This document shows, in pieces, positions 43,683 to 51,629 of a stretch of 64,000 nucleotides of DNA. The stretch is from contig NC_014844.1 in NCBI RefSeq assembly GCF_000176915.2, positions 434,001-498,000 on the forward strand, in the 5' to 3' direction. Each line of letters starts with the position of its first letter. Position 1 is the stretch's first letter. A program made the position numbers and the translations under genes. The notes under the pieces were generated by a model that searched no databases, was not told the DNA's origin, and saw nothing but the letters and a program-made list of their open reading frames with translations. This stretch comes from Pseudodesulfovibrio aespoeensis Aspo-2 (GTDB lineage: Bacteria > Desulfobacterota > Desulfovibrionia > Desulfovibrionales > Desulfovibrionaceae).

Positions 43683-46356
43683 CTTCCGCCAGGACATCGG
43701 GGCCGAGGACGTTGTCCGCGTGCTGCTGAACGACACGACATATGAATTCAAGCGCGAGGGCGGATTCCTGCGCAAGGGCGTGTGCCCGAGCTGCGGCAAG
43801 CGGGAGTTGTTCGTAGGGACAGACCACCCCTGGGTCGTGCAATGCGGCAGGCTGAACAAGTGCGGCTGGTCATCGTCGACCAGGGAGCTGCTGCCGGATC
43901 TGTTTGCCGAGTTTTCCAAACGATACCCGCCCACGGAGCAGGATCGCAATGCGACCGCCTCCGCCTACCTCGGCATGGATAGAGGGTTCGACCTGTCCAA
44001 GATCCGTGGCTGGTACGAGCAGGGGGCGCATCAGTTCCCCAGGAGCAACGACTTCGCGCCCACGGTACGCTTCTATCTGGACAGGGAAGCGGGCGTTTAC
44101 TGGGAGCGGTTCATAGACATCCGCCCCAAGGACGGACGCAAGGCGCATTTTCAGGGCAGCTACCGGGGCATGGCCTGGACGCCGCCGAACTTCGAGCTTC
44201 AGGATGGCGACCGTTGCTTTCTGGTCGAGGGATGCTTCCACGCCATCGCCCTGGCGCACATCGACATCAAGGCCGCGGCCTGCCTGTCGTGCGTCAACTA
44301 CCCAGCCAAGTTGATCGAGACGAACAAGGGCAAGGGCGTCACATGGGTCATCGCCCTGGACGGAGACCCCGCCGGACGCCGGGACGCAAGGAAGCATGCC
44401 GCGGCATTGCAGCAGGCTGGCGAGAAGTACGAGGTCCTGATCCTTCCGGACAACGGCATGGACTGGGACGACTACTACCGGGCCGGGAAGCTGACCAAGG
44501 CATTCATCCAACAGCGGCTCTACCACGGCAAGCTCTTCATGGCCGAGAGCGTGGAAGAGAAGGCATATCACTATTACATCCACACCCACTACCGCACCTT
44601 CATCCTCGACTTCCGCTCGGCACTCTACAGCGTGGAGATCAACACCACGTCCCTGCGCAACGACCTGACGCCAGGGAAGAAGGACGACCAGGAGCAGGAG
44701 CCGGACCCCATCGCCCTGGAGACACGGCAAGGCTGGGACGTCTTCATCCGCCACGTGAACGTCGACCAGATCTCAAACATCTATCCCCGCTTCCTCTACA
44801 TGGAGCGCGATGAAATCATGGAGGAGCAGCGCTATGTCTTCCAGGTCAACTACTCCAACGGCAACCCTGCGGACATCATCGGCCTGGAGGGTACGAACAT
44901 CACCAGCCCGGACGCCTTCCACAAGTCACTGCTCAACAAGTCCCGCGGCGGCACCTTCGACGGGGATCCGCGCCAGCTCAAATTTCTGCGCGACGGCTGG
45001 CTCAACTCCAAGATGCTGACCGTCACCTCCATCCCGTTCGTGGGCTACGACCGCGACTCCAAGGCATACGTCTACCAGCAGGCTGCCTACTTCAACGGCC
45101 GCGAGATCACGCTGAACCGCGATGGCTATTTTCAGGTCGGCAAGACCGGCATCAAGACCAGCCTCAACGGCGTGTCCATCACCACGGATGGAGATTTCTC
45201 GCCGGACTGGCTCGACAACTTCCACCGCGCGTTCCACTGGCAGGGCCTCGCCCTGCTGGCGTTCTGGCTGGGCAGCCTCTTTGCCCAGCAGATCCGCGCC
45301 ATCCACAAGAGCTGGCCCTTTTGCGAGTTCACGGGCGAACCCGGCGCGGGCAAGTCCACGGTCCTCGAGTTCCTTTGGAAACTCATCGGCCGCGACGACT
45401 ATGAAGGCTTCGACGTCATGAAGGCCACCACGGCGGGACGGCGGCGCGCGTTCAACCAAGTCTCGAACATGCCGGTGGTCATCATCGAGTCCGACCGCGA
45501 CAACGGCGACAAGGACGCCAAGGCCAAGCAATTCGACTTCGACCTGTGCAAGCCGTTCTTCAACGGCCGCGGCACCGGCACCCTGGGCGTGGCCCGGCGT
45601 AACAACGACGTGGAGGAGAGCCTCTTCCAGGCCGCGCTCGTCATCAGCCAGAACGCCGAGGTCGACGGGTCCGAGGCGCTGCTGCAACGCATCGTCCACT
45701 TCCACGTGGACAAGCGCCACCACGGGCCGGACTCGCGCGAGGTGGCCCGCTGGTTCGAGAGACAGACCAGCTCCACGGTGGGCGGCTTCCTGCGCACCGC
45801 CCTGCGCAACGAGCGGCGGATCCTCCAGGTCTACGAGGAAGCCTTCCATAAATACGAGGCCCTCTTTGCCCGGAGCGAGAAGATCCGCAACGAGCGCATC
45901 GTGAAGAACCACGCCCAGGTCGCAGCATTCGGCGATGCCCTGGGCGTGATCTTCCCGGCAATGACCGCCGAGCGCCAGGACAAGCTGGCAGCCTACATTC
46001 TGGCGCGGGCCGAGACCAGGGAGCAGCGCCTCGCCCATGACCACCCCATCGTCGAGCAGTTCTGGGAGAGCTACCACTACCTGAACAGCCAGCACGACAC
46101 CAAAGTCGACGGCTTCCTCAACCACGCCAACGACGACGGGATCCTGGCCATCAACCTGCAGCAGTACCGCGAGATGTGCCAGAAGCACGGCCAGGAGCTG
46201 CCGGACTTGAAACTGCTCAAGAAGCTGCTGCCCCAGGGCAAGCGCCACAAGTTTGTCGAGGCCGGCCGCAATGTCTCCAGCAGACACATGACCAGGACCG
46301 ACGCCATGGGCCGGGAAGTGCCCAGGGCGATCCGCTGTTGGATTTTCCAAAAATAG
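43675..46356 (+). CDS. Phage replication protein: zinc-finger primase, TOPRIM and helicase fusion
   Basis: The protein has 893 residues. A CHC2-like zinc finger (CPSCGKRELF, then CGRLNKCGW, about 38-65) is followed by a TOPRIM domain (CFLVEGCFHAIAL, WVIALDGDPAGRRDA, MDWDDYY). The C-terminal half is a superfamily 3-like helicase (Walker A GEPGAGKST about 560, Walker B VVIIESDRDN, and an Arg-finger region). The tail, NHANDDGILAINLQQYREMC to IRCWIFQK, is a separate module repeated by itself in the gene at 48289. It should prime and unwind phage DNA. Confidence 0.88.
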   Translation: MTSFRQDIGAEDVVRVLLNDTTYEFKREGGFLRKGVCPSCGKRELFVGTDHPWVVQCGRLNKCGWSSSTRELLPDLFAEFSKRYPPTEQDRNATASAYLGMDRGFDLSKIRGWYEQGAHQFPRSNDFAPTVRFYLDREAGVYWERFIDIRPKDGRKAHFQGSYRGMAWTPPNFELQDGDRCFLVEGCFHAIALAHIDIKAAACLSCVNYPAKLIETNKGKGVTWVIALDGDPAGRRDARKHAAALQQAGEKYEVLILPDNGMDWDDYYRAGKLTKAFIQQRLYHGKLFMAESVEEKAYHYYIHTHYRTFILDFRSALYSVEINTTSLRNDLTPGKKDDQEQEPDPIALETRQGWDVFIRHVNVDQISNIYPRFLYMERDEIMEEQRYVFQVNYSNGNPADIIGLEGTNITSPDAFHKSLLNKSRGGTFDGDPRQLKFLRDGWLNSKMLTVTSIPFVGYDRDSKAYVYQQAAYFNGREITLNRDGYFQVGKTGIKTSLNGVSITTDGDFSPDWLDNFHRAFHWQGLALLAFWLGSLFAQQIRAIHKSWPFCEFTGEPGAGKSTVLEFLWKLIGRDDYEGFDVMKATTAGRRRAFNQVSNMPVVIIESDRDNGDKDAKAKQFDFDLCKPFFNGRGTGTLGVARRNNDVEESLFQAALVISQNAEVDGSEALLQRIVHFHVDKRHHGPDSREVARWFERQTSSTVGGFLRTALRNERRILQVYEEAFHKYEALFARSEKIRNERIVKNHAQVAAFGDALGVIFPAMTAERQDKLAAYILARAETREQRLAHDHPIVEQFWESYHYLNSQHDTKVDGFLNHANDDGILAINLQQYREMCQKHGQELPDLKLLKKLLPQGKRHKFVEAGRNVSSRHMTRTDAMGREVPRAIRCWIFQK

Positions 46357-46365
46357 GAGGAGCAA

Positions 46366-46590
46366 GTGGACACGAGCATGAATGCCGCCATTGAGCCGAA
46401 GGCCCGCATGGGCGCGAGCCGGATCCCTGGCGGGCTCAACCGTAAGAGGCCCCGCTGCATTACCCAGCGCTGTCCGAGCAGGACCAGATGCCAGTGCCCG
46501 GAGTTCGACGGGCCACCGCGCGATTACTCGATCAACCTCGGCGCGTGCCAGTTCTGCGGATACTTCAAGATCAAGGAGGAAGACCAATGA
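46366..46590 (+). CDS. Small Cys-rich protein
   Basis: The product has 74 residues. CITQRCPSRTRCQC and CQFCGYF supply six Cys, probably for zinc or an iron-sulfur site. The next start overlaps its stop (ATGA). The family is not recognised. Confidence 0.55.
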   Translation: MDTSMNAAIEPKARMGASRIPGGLNRKRPRCITQRCPSRTRCQCPEFDGPPRDYSINLGACQFCGYFKIKEEDQ

Positions 46591-46751
46591 AGATCGCAAC
46601 CCGCCTGCTGTCCATGGCCATGCTCCTGTGCGTCCTCGCCTGGGCCCCGTTCTACCGGCTGGTCATGTCCATCCGCGACGGGATCTCGCTCACATGGATG
46701 GACTGGCAGGAGGACCTGGAGGTGTTCCGCAAACTGTGGCGGGAGGCATAG
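46587..46751 (+). CDS. Small membrane protein
   Basis: The product has 54 residues with one N-terminal hydrophobic segment (ATRLLSMAMLLCVLAWAPFY) followed by a soluble tail with several Trp. It is coupled by a 4-bp overlap to the Cys-rich gene. Its role is unknown. Confidence 0.55.
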   Translation: MKIATRLLSMAMLLCVLAWAPFYRLVMSIRDGISLTWMDWQEDLEVFRKLWREA

Positions 46752-46753
46752 CC

Positions 46754-46969
46754 ATGGCCAGCCACGATGTCCGCACCCGCCTCGAGGCCGTTTCCCAGGA
46801 GCTCAGTGAGCTGGTCTCCGAGTGCATGGATTCTCCGGTGCGCGTCGAGGGGACAGGCAAATTGAGCATGGCCAACTTCTTCGCCCGGCAGGCCCTGGAG
46901 GCCATGACGGCCCGGCCGGTCATCCCCCGCGGCGGCTTGGACCGAAGCCTCCCGGGCGGGGATCGGTAG
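46754..46969 (+). CDS. Small unknown phage protein
   Basis: The product has 71 residues, mostly helical, without a recognisable motif. It is placed 2 bp after the previous stop, in the accessory part of the early operon. The family is unknown. Confidence 0.5.
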   Translation: MASHDVRTRLEAVSQELSELVSECMDSPVRVEGTGKLSMANFFARQALEAMTARPVIPRGGLDRSLPGGDR

Positions 46970-46970
46970 G

Positions 46971-47456
46971 ATGGGAATGATGATCACGCAGGAAGTTTTA
47001 GACGCATGCTGCGGCGGACGCATGTTCCACTTTGACAAAAACAATCCTCAAGTCCTGTTCGCAGACATCCGGCAAGAAGATTGCCGACTCTGTGATGGCC
47101 GGTAGTTCACAGTTTCGCCGGACACTATTGAGGACTTTCGGGACATGTCTTTCGACGACGAGGCCTTCAACCTCATTATATTCGACCCGCCTCACCTTGT
47201 CCGCGCGGGAGACAATTCGTGGATGAAGGCCAAGTATGGGCGGCTCGACCGCGACAACTGGAAGGATGATCTCCAGAAGGGTTTCGCCGAATGCTGGCGC
47301 TGCCTCAAACCGGGAGGGACTCTGATTTTCAAGTGGAACGAAACGCAGATCAAAATAGGAGAGCTTCGCCCCTGCTTCCCAGCCACCCCGCTGTGTGGCC
47401 ACACGACAACCCACAACCTGAAAACGCACTGGGTAGTTTTCTACAAGGCAGCATAG
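46971..47456 (+). pseudogene. Phage class I methyltransferase interrupted by one in-frame TAG
   Basis: One reading frame of 162 codons runs to 47456, and its only internal stop is TAG at 47103-47105 (codon 45). Upstream is the SAM-binding start DACCGGRMFHFDKNNP; downstream is TVSPDTIEDFRDM, FNLIIFDPPHL (catalytic DPPH-type motif) and ECWRCLKPGGTLIFKWNE. Homologous phage proteins read continuously across this point, by my recollection of the family. Reinitiation at the ATG at 47145 would give a protein lacking the cofactor motif. Options are recent nonsense mutation, suppression of TAG, or pyrrolysine insertion. The frame is otherwise undamaged. Confidence 0.75.
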
Positions 47457-47482
47457 GTCTGGCTATCCGCAATGGAGTGACA

Positions 47483-47731
47483 ATGAGCGACTACATCATC
47501 GAATGCAGAAAGACTCTCCGGGGGCAACTCCGGGAGATACAGGACGAAAACGGGGACTACCCAGGTATTACCGTCACCTGTCCGTGTGGACGCACCCTCG
47601 CCATGTTCAGGGCGTTCCGGTGTTTCCATTGCGGGATTTGGTTTTGCTCGTCCTGCGCAAAAGAACACTTCGGCCCGGACACGTCTGAACACGCTGACCC
47701 GTTCAAGACTGGCCGAGTCGTCAACTCATAG
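47483..47731 (+). CDS. Treble-clef/zinc-ribbon small protein
   Basis: The product has 82 residues. CPCG and CFHCGIWFCSSCAKEHFG make a cross-brace of six Cys and a His, a typical zinc fold. Its function is unknown. It sits within a run of small zinc proteins. Confidence 0.55.
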   Translation: MSDYIIECRKTLRGQLREIQDENGDYPGITVTCPCGRTLAMFRAFRCFHCGIWFCSSCAKEHFGPDTSEHADPFKTGRVVNS

Positions 47732-47745
47732 GGAAGAGGTAGGCC

Positions 47746-47982
47746 ATGTTTAACCGCCCATGCCCGTTCTGCAAATCCGACAAGGTTACGGCTGTAGGCC
47801 GCGATACATCGGCAGAGGTCGCCTATTACACTACCCGCAAACCGAAGATCCAAATCCATTGCACCAACTGCCGCGCCCGTGGGCCGATTGCCCGAACAGA
47901 GGCAGAGGCGTGGGACGCATGGAATGGCAAAAAGAAAGCAGACCTTCCGCTGATGTATATGGCCGGGGAGGTGGTGGCGTGA
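47746..47982 (+). CDS. Lar-family restriction-alleviation-like protein
   Basis: The product has 78 residues. The pattern RPCPFCKSDKV, then IHCTNCRARGPIARTEAEAWDAWN is typical of the Lar family (PF14354). Members modulate type I restriction or act as single-strand binding zinc proteins. It could help this phage face the host or island restriction enzymes, but that is inference. Confidence 0.75.
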   Translation: MFNRPCPFCKSDKVTAVGRDTSAEVAYYTTRKPKIQIHCTNCRARGPIARTEAEAWDAWNGKKKADLPLMYMAGEVVA

Positions 47983-48212
47983 CCTACCGAGCAGACGAGA
48001 TCCAGCGACAGGAGTTCCTCATGCGCGCCAAGCCCGGCCTCTATTATGATTTGGTGGTGTGCCCTCGGTGTTGTGGCCACGGCCAGGAGCCTGCCGGCTT
48101 CCATGGGGATGACACGGTACCGTGCCGGGCCTGTGGCGGGCACAGGGTCGTGCAGCGCCGGGTGAGCGTGCGGGTTGACGACGTGCCCGTGGGCTCCCGG
48201 TTCCCCAGATAG
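47979..48212 (+). CDS. Zinc-ribbon protein, GTG start
   Basis: The product has 77 residues. It starts with GTG that overlaps the previous stop by 4 bp. CPRCCGHG and CRACGGH form a DnaJ-like zinc knuckle pair. Its function is unknown. Confidence 0.55.
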   Translation: MTYRADEIQRQEFLMRAKPGLYYDLVVCPRCCGHGQEPAGFHGDDTVPCRACGGHRVVQRRVSVRVDDVPVGSRFPR

Positions 48213-48288
48213 CTTTCCCTCAACCCCCTGGCCCTGCCGCCGTCCTGGTTCCTCCGTGCCAGGGCGGCGGCTTCATAGGATAATACAA

Positions 48289-48723
48289 ATGGAAAAGACA
48301 TTCGCACGGCAACTGGACAAATCCCGGCTTGATTGCGTCGTCAAGACGTTGAAGCGGCGGACAGGGATTCCCTTCTCTCCGCAGGACATCCTGGACATGT
48401 TCCACGACATAGACATCGCCCTCGGCCATGCCGAGGAAGGAACCCTGCCCGACCACTGGGTCGTGGAGCACTTCTGGGATCTGGTGGAGGAAATAGGGCT
48501 GGACAAGCTGGACCACTCGCCGAAGCCGGACATGGTGGCCATCAACCTGCGCGAGTTCCGGGAGGCGTGCTGGGAACGGGTCTTGCCCGAGCCGAGCTTC
48601 AGGATGCTGACCCACTACCTGCCCACGTCATCAACACGGTATACGTGGATCGGACCACACCGGAACGTGATGAGCAAATTGACGGGGCAGGTGAAGCGCT
48701 GCTGGGTCTTCCATAAAAACTAG
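48289..48723 (+). CDS. Stand-alone copy of the primase-helicase C-terminal module
   Basis: The product has 144 residues. It shares LPDHWVVEHFWDLVEEIG, then VAINLREFREACWERVLPEP and a final VKRCWVFHKN with the last 130 residues of the replication protein (HPIVEQFWESYHYLN, AINLQQYREMCQKHGQELPD, IRCWIFQK). It is thus a duplicated single domain, perhaps a winged-helix DNA- or protein-binding module. It may regulate or load the replication protein, or compete with it. A terminator follows. Confidence 0.75.
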   Translation: MEKTFARQLDKSRLDCVVKTLKRRTGIPFSPQDILDMFHDIDIALGHAEEGTLPDHWVVEHFWDLVEEIGLDKLDHSPKPDMVAINLREFREACWERVLPEPSFRMLTHYLPTSSTRYTWIGPHRNVMSKLTGQVKRCWVFHKN

Positions 48724-48744
48724 GCCACCCACGCCACACCCACG

Positions 48745-48776
48745 AAAAGCCCTCTGGAGTCATCCAGAGGGCTTTT
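48745..48776 (+). terminator. Strong terminator of early operon
   Basis: The 13-bp stem AAAAGCCCTCTGG/CCAGAGGGCTTTT has loop AGTCAT and ends in a T-run. It marks the end of the early operon before the AT-rich region. Confidence 0.92.
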
Positions 48777-48865
48777 GTCTGTCATAGGCTTTTTTACGCG
48801 CACGCACGCGCAGGCGCACGAGGCTTGCGGGCGAAAATTCCCAGAGCAAAGAGCATCACGGAAAA

Positions 48866-49141
48866 GTGTAATATTTGTAATTGAGGTCGGCAAAAAGCCC
48901 GCAAAGCTATGAGTGGCAACGGTTCCCGGAGATTATGAAAATGTAATAAAAGTGTAATATTTTTGTAATATTATTACACTTTGTGAGTTACATTTTCCAA
49001 AAAATCAACATATTGAAATTACTGAATATTACATTTCATATTACATTTGTTTACAGAAATATTACATTTGACTCCTGCCCTGAAACCTATGCACCATGCG
49101 GGCTAGCGGGGATTTTGAGCAGTCAATTACAAATATTACAC
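48866..49141. repeat. AT-rich region with repeated TGTAATAT/ATATTACA elements
   Basis: The 18-bp GTGTAATATTTGTAATTG at 48866-48883 recurs exactly in inverse at 49124-49141. Between them are a dyad AAAGTGTAATA with TATTACACTTT (48949-48982) and three ATATTACATTT copies at about 49026, 49038 and 49059; a partial copy lies at 49406. The region is sharply richer in AT than the rest of the phage. It may be an origin, an operator cluster, or a centromere-like site. Confidence 0.75.
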
Positions 49142-49185
49142 TCTTCCGTGATGACCTCCCGGCTAGAGAAAAAAGGAGAACCTCC

Positions 49186-49389
49186 ATGAAAGCTGGCGAC
49201 TACATCCTTATTTGTGGGAAACCTAAAAGGATTCTAAGGGCTAACGACAGATTCATTGTCGTTGATGGCGGTCTTCGGCTGACGCTGGCCGAGGCGGAAC
49301 GATTCAAGCGCAGCTCCGCCCCCTCGCCGGAACCAGGCCCCGGCCAAGGCGACAAAGGCAGGCCCGCCAGGCAACTGGCTCTGCTCTGA
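49186..49389 (+). CDS. Unknown small phage protein
   Basis: The product has 67 residues: a beta-rich N-terminal half (GDYILICGKPKRILRANDRFIVVDGG) and a Pro/Gly-rich tail. The start follows a good ribosome site (AAAGGAG). The family is unknown. It directly follows the AT-rich repeats, so it may be governed by them. Confidence 0.6.
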   Translation: MKAGDYILICGKPKRILRANDRFIVVDGGLRLTLAEAERFKRSSAPSPEPGPGQGDKGRPARQLALL

Positions 49390-49515
49390 CTTTGGGCACA
49401 CGGATAATTACAAATATTTCATGGGCATCCATCTGGCATGAGTGAGCACCCTCTCACACGTCATGCGCATTTTTTGACGCGCGGGCACACTCATAATCCA
49501 TACAGGAGAAAGCTC

Positions 49516-49695
49516 ATGCTCGAACAGAAACAGACGACTCTTGACGAAGCCCTGAACAAACTCTCCCTGGTGGCCGAGAGCCTCATCCACCTCGGCCAGG
49601 CCGAAGCCAGCCCGCTGGGCTCCCTGCTCCAGCTCCTGGGCCACAACATCAACGACTGCGTTGCTGCGCTCGATGCCCAGGAGTCGGAACGATAG
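49516..49695 (+). CDS. Unknown small helical phage protein
   Basis: The product has 59 residues, entirely helical, starting MLEQKQTTLDEALNKL. AGGAGAAAG lies just ahead of the ATG. I do not recognise it. A strong terminator closes the unit. Confidence 0.55.
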   Translation: MLEQKQTTLDEALNKLSLVAESLIHLGQAEASPLGSLLQLLGHNINDCVAALDAQESER

Positions 49696-49700
49696 AAGAA

Positions 49701-49730
49701 AGCCCCGGCAGCGTGTGTGCTGCCGGGGCT
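49701..49730. terminator. Terminator with 12-bp stem
   Basis: AGCCCCGGCAGC pairs with GCTGCCGGGGCT around GTGTGT. The stem begins with the AAAGCCCCGGC shared by the terminators at 52187 and 53281. It may also stop the HicB transcript arriving from the right. Confidence 0.85.
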
Positions 49731-49755
49731 CGGATTATGAGTTGTTCCTTTCTGC

Positions 49756-50163
49756 CTAAATCCCGCACGCGCCTGATGCCACATGCTTCCCGGCCATGGC
49801 CAGGAATTCGGACCTGTCCATGTCATACTTGGCTGCGGCCTGATCAATTATAGCCAGGTCAGACTCGGTGAAGCTGACGTTCTTACGGATGCGCTTCACC
49901 TTTTCAGGGGTGACCACCAGCGTCACGGAGTGAAAGCCCTCCCTGCCCGACACCTCGCGGTGGATCGCCTTGAAGCCGCGCGGGGCCGGGATCGCGCCGC
50001 CGTCTTCCTTGCTGGCATCAAGCCACACGAACAAGGCGTCCTTCAACATTGCGTCCAGCATTTCCAGGCTGTCGGCCTGGGTGACGCATCCTTCCAGGTC
50101 CGGGAACTCGGCGTAATAGCCGCCCTCTTCGGCGGTAAAGATCGCTGCGTAATAAGTTGCCAT
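49756..50163 (-). CDS. hicB: HicB-type antitoxin
   Basis: The product has 135 residues. The N-terminal HicB fold is clear (YYAAIFTAEEGGYYAEFPDLEGCVTQADSLEMLDAML), and the C-terminal part has a ribbon-helix-helix-like KVKRIRKNVSFTESDLAIID. I set the start at 50163, 7 nt after GGAG. It neutralises HicA and should repress the operon. It is 73 bp downstream of hicA. Confidence 0.9.
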   Translation of the reverse strand: MATYYAAIFTAEEGGYYAEFPDLEGCVTQADSLEMLDAMLKDALFVWLDASKEDGGAIPAPRGFKAIHREVSGREGFHSVTLVVTPEKVKRIRKNVSFTESDLAIIDQAAAKYDMDRSEFLAMAGKHVASGACGI

Positions 50164-50236
50164 ATTGATCACTCCTTGGTTTCTCGTTTGCAGCGCCGTG
50201 CGGCGCTGCGGGTATATGCCTTGGGGCGGGGGGGCC

Positions 50237-50434
50237 TTAGCCCCTCCCCCCTAGCTTGACTCCGGTTGCTCTTTCGATGCTCTTCAGAGTCCCGATTTTG
50301 ATTTCGCCTTTCGGGATGGTCACCTTCCCCGGCTTGTCCGGGTGCCGCATCACGGTGTGGCTTCCCTTTCCGCGCCGCTTCATGGTTTCCCATCCGGCCT
50401 TCGCCAATGTCTGTATAACTTCCCTGTCGTTCAT
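50237..50434 (-). CDS. hicA: HicA-type mRNA interferase toxin
   Basis: The product has 65 residues. The double-stranded RNA-binding-like fold has its catalytic His in GKGSHTVMRHP, with GWETMKRRGKGSH typical of HicA. It cleaves mRNA when not bound by HicB. It comes first in the operon, as usual. Toxin and antitoxin would stabilise the prophage or block other phages. Confidence 0.9.
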   Translation of the reverse strand: MNDREVIQTLAKAGWETMKRRGKGSHTVMRHPDKPGKVTIPKGEIKIGTLKSIERATGVKLGGRG

Positions 50435-50554
50435 GTGTATAATTTACCCACGGCGGCGTAGTGAGTCAAGTGTTTTGTGTGTAAAAAATACCCACAAAAC
50501 AGTGTTTCACCAAGGCAACACGACGTGTGGTATCGGGCGAAAAATGGAGGAACT
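50435..50554. promoter_or_regulatory. Divergent promoter region of hicAB with repeated operator
   Basis: Two similar segments, GTGTATAATTTACCCAC (about 50433) and GTGTGTAAAAAATACCCAC (about 50478), lie in this gap. They are good candidates for HicB binding and for the promoters of hicA and of the BRCT-like gene. Confidence 0.5.
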
Positions 50555-50917
50555 ATGCCCGAAAGCAGAGCACGCGCAATTATGGTGGAGACCGGCTTGG
50601 CTGAAGAGGAATACTCGGACCTTTCCGAGTGGGAACTGTGGGAGGCTATCTGCAAGCTGCCCGGCAGTTTCAGACAGCAATTCTATGCCCCGGAGATATG
50701 CTTCACCGGCTTTGGGCGGGGCAAGGAAAAGGCCATGCTACAAGAGATAGCAAGGATGAACGGCTATATTGTCCGCAGTGATGTGACGAATGGTCTCACG
50801 TTTCTTTGTTGCGGCCCCGAACCTGGGCCAGCGAAGATTGAGAAAGCCGAGTTTCGAGGAGTTGAGATGATTTCCTTGGAAAGCTTCCTTGGCGCGGTTG
50901 GTATACCTATGCCCTGA
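50555..50917 (+). CDS. BRCT-like domain protein
   Basis: The product has 120 residues. The C-terminal 80 residues read like a BRCT repeat: ICFTGFGRGKEKAMLQEIARMNG, then VTNGLTFLCCGPEPGPAKIEKAEF and MISLESFLGAVG. BRCT domains in bacteria occur in NAD-dependent ligase and some phage proteins and bind DNA ends or phosphopeptides. I set the start at 50555, with GGAGG ahead. It faces the gene at 50907 and overlaps it by 11 bp. Confidence 0.65.
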   Translation: MPESRARAIMVETGLAEEEYSDLSEWELWEAICKLPGSFRQQFYAPEICFTGFGRGKEKAMLQEIARMNGYIVRSDVTNGLTFLCCGPEPGPAKIEKAEFRGVEMISLESFLGAVGIPMP

Positions 50918-51539
50918 TGTTGCCAGTCATAAGGAATACAATGAATTCATCCTGGGTCATGGTATGAAATTCAAGCTCGGACAATCCATCACGAGCTGCG
51001 TTTGGTCGTTTGATAACGAATTCGACTTGCCCTGGGAAACGTGGGTAGTCAGCTTCAAGAATCCAGAACCACCGCCGAGCATTTGGCTTATACTTCAGTT
51101 CAACGGTGTATCCCTGTGACGTCAAGGATGCCTCCTGTTCTCTGGCGGCTTCCTTGTCACTTCTTTCCCACTTGCCAGAGACATGAATGGCCGGGGTAGC
51201 GGGCATTCCCTTCTTGACCTGGATTACAGCACGGATGGACTTTAACGCTTCACCCCACGGCTGATAGCCATTCGGGGTGTCATAGATGGTCACGCCTTCG
51301 TCGAAGCAAAAGGCGCTGCCTTGGGTCCATTGAAGCCCTTCATCAATTGTAGGCGTCTGGGCAATATCCAGCGGGCGGATGAACCGGGCGTCAACAAAAT
51401 AGACCCAGCCGTCCGCAATCCCATGAATGAGGCCATCCTCGCCAACCGCCATTCCTCCCAGAAATGTCCTTTCGCGGTACTGCCTTTTGCTGAACCTCGG
51501 AGTCAGCCTCTCCAACAACGCTATATCCTTGCTTATCAT
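50907..51539 (-). CDS. Unknown prophage accessory protein
   Basis: The product has 210 residues from the ATG at 51539, which has GAGGTGG ahead. It is rich in Trp and aromatic residues (DGWVYFVDARFIRPLD, RRWFWILEADYPRFPGQ) and has no known motif. It stands alone on the minus strand within the moron region, so it is probably a lysogenic-conversion or defence gene with its own promoter. Confidence 0.55.
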   Translation of the reverse strand: MISKDIALLERLTPRFSKRQYRERTFLGGMAVGEDGLIHGIADGWVYFVDARFIRPLDIAQTPTIDEGLQWTQGSAFCFDEGVTIYDTPNGYQPWGEALKSIRAVIQVKKGMPATPAIHVSGKWERSDKEAAREQEASLTSQGYTVELKYKPNARRWFWILEADYPRFPGQVEFVIKRPNAARDGLSELEFHTMTQDEFIVFLMTGNIRA

Positions 51540-51629
51540 ATCCACCTCGTTTGACTCCCACGCTATATTGTTTTGCTTTCTGTCGCAACTTGACAACGGC
51601 TCTTCTCTGTGGCTTATTGCTTTTGGTGC

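Noticed and set aside
43870-46599. Long minus-strand frames opposite the primase-helicase
   Set aside because: No motif, and the plus strand has full domain order for a replication protein.
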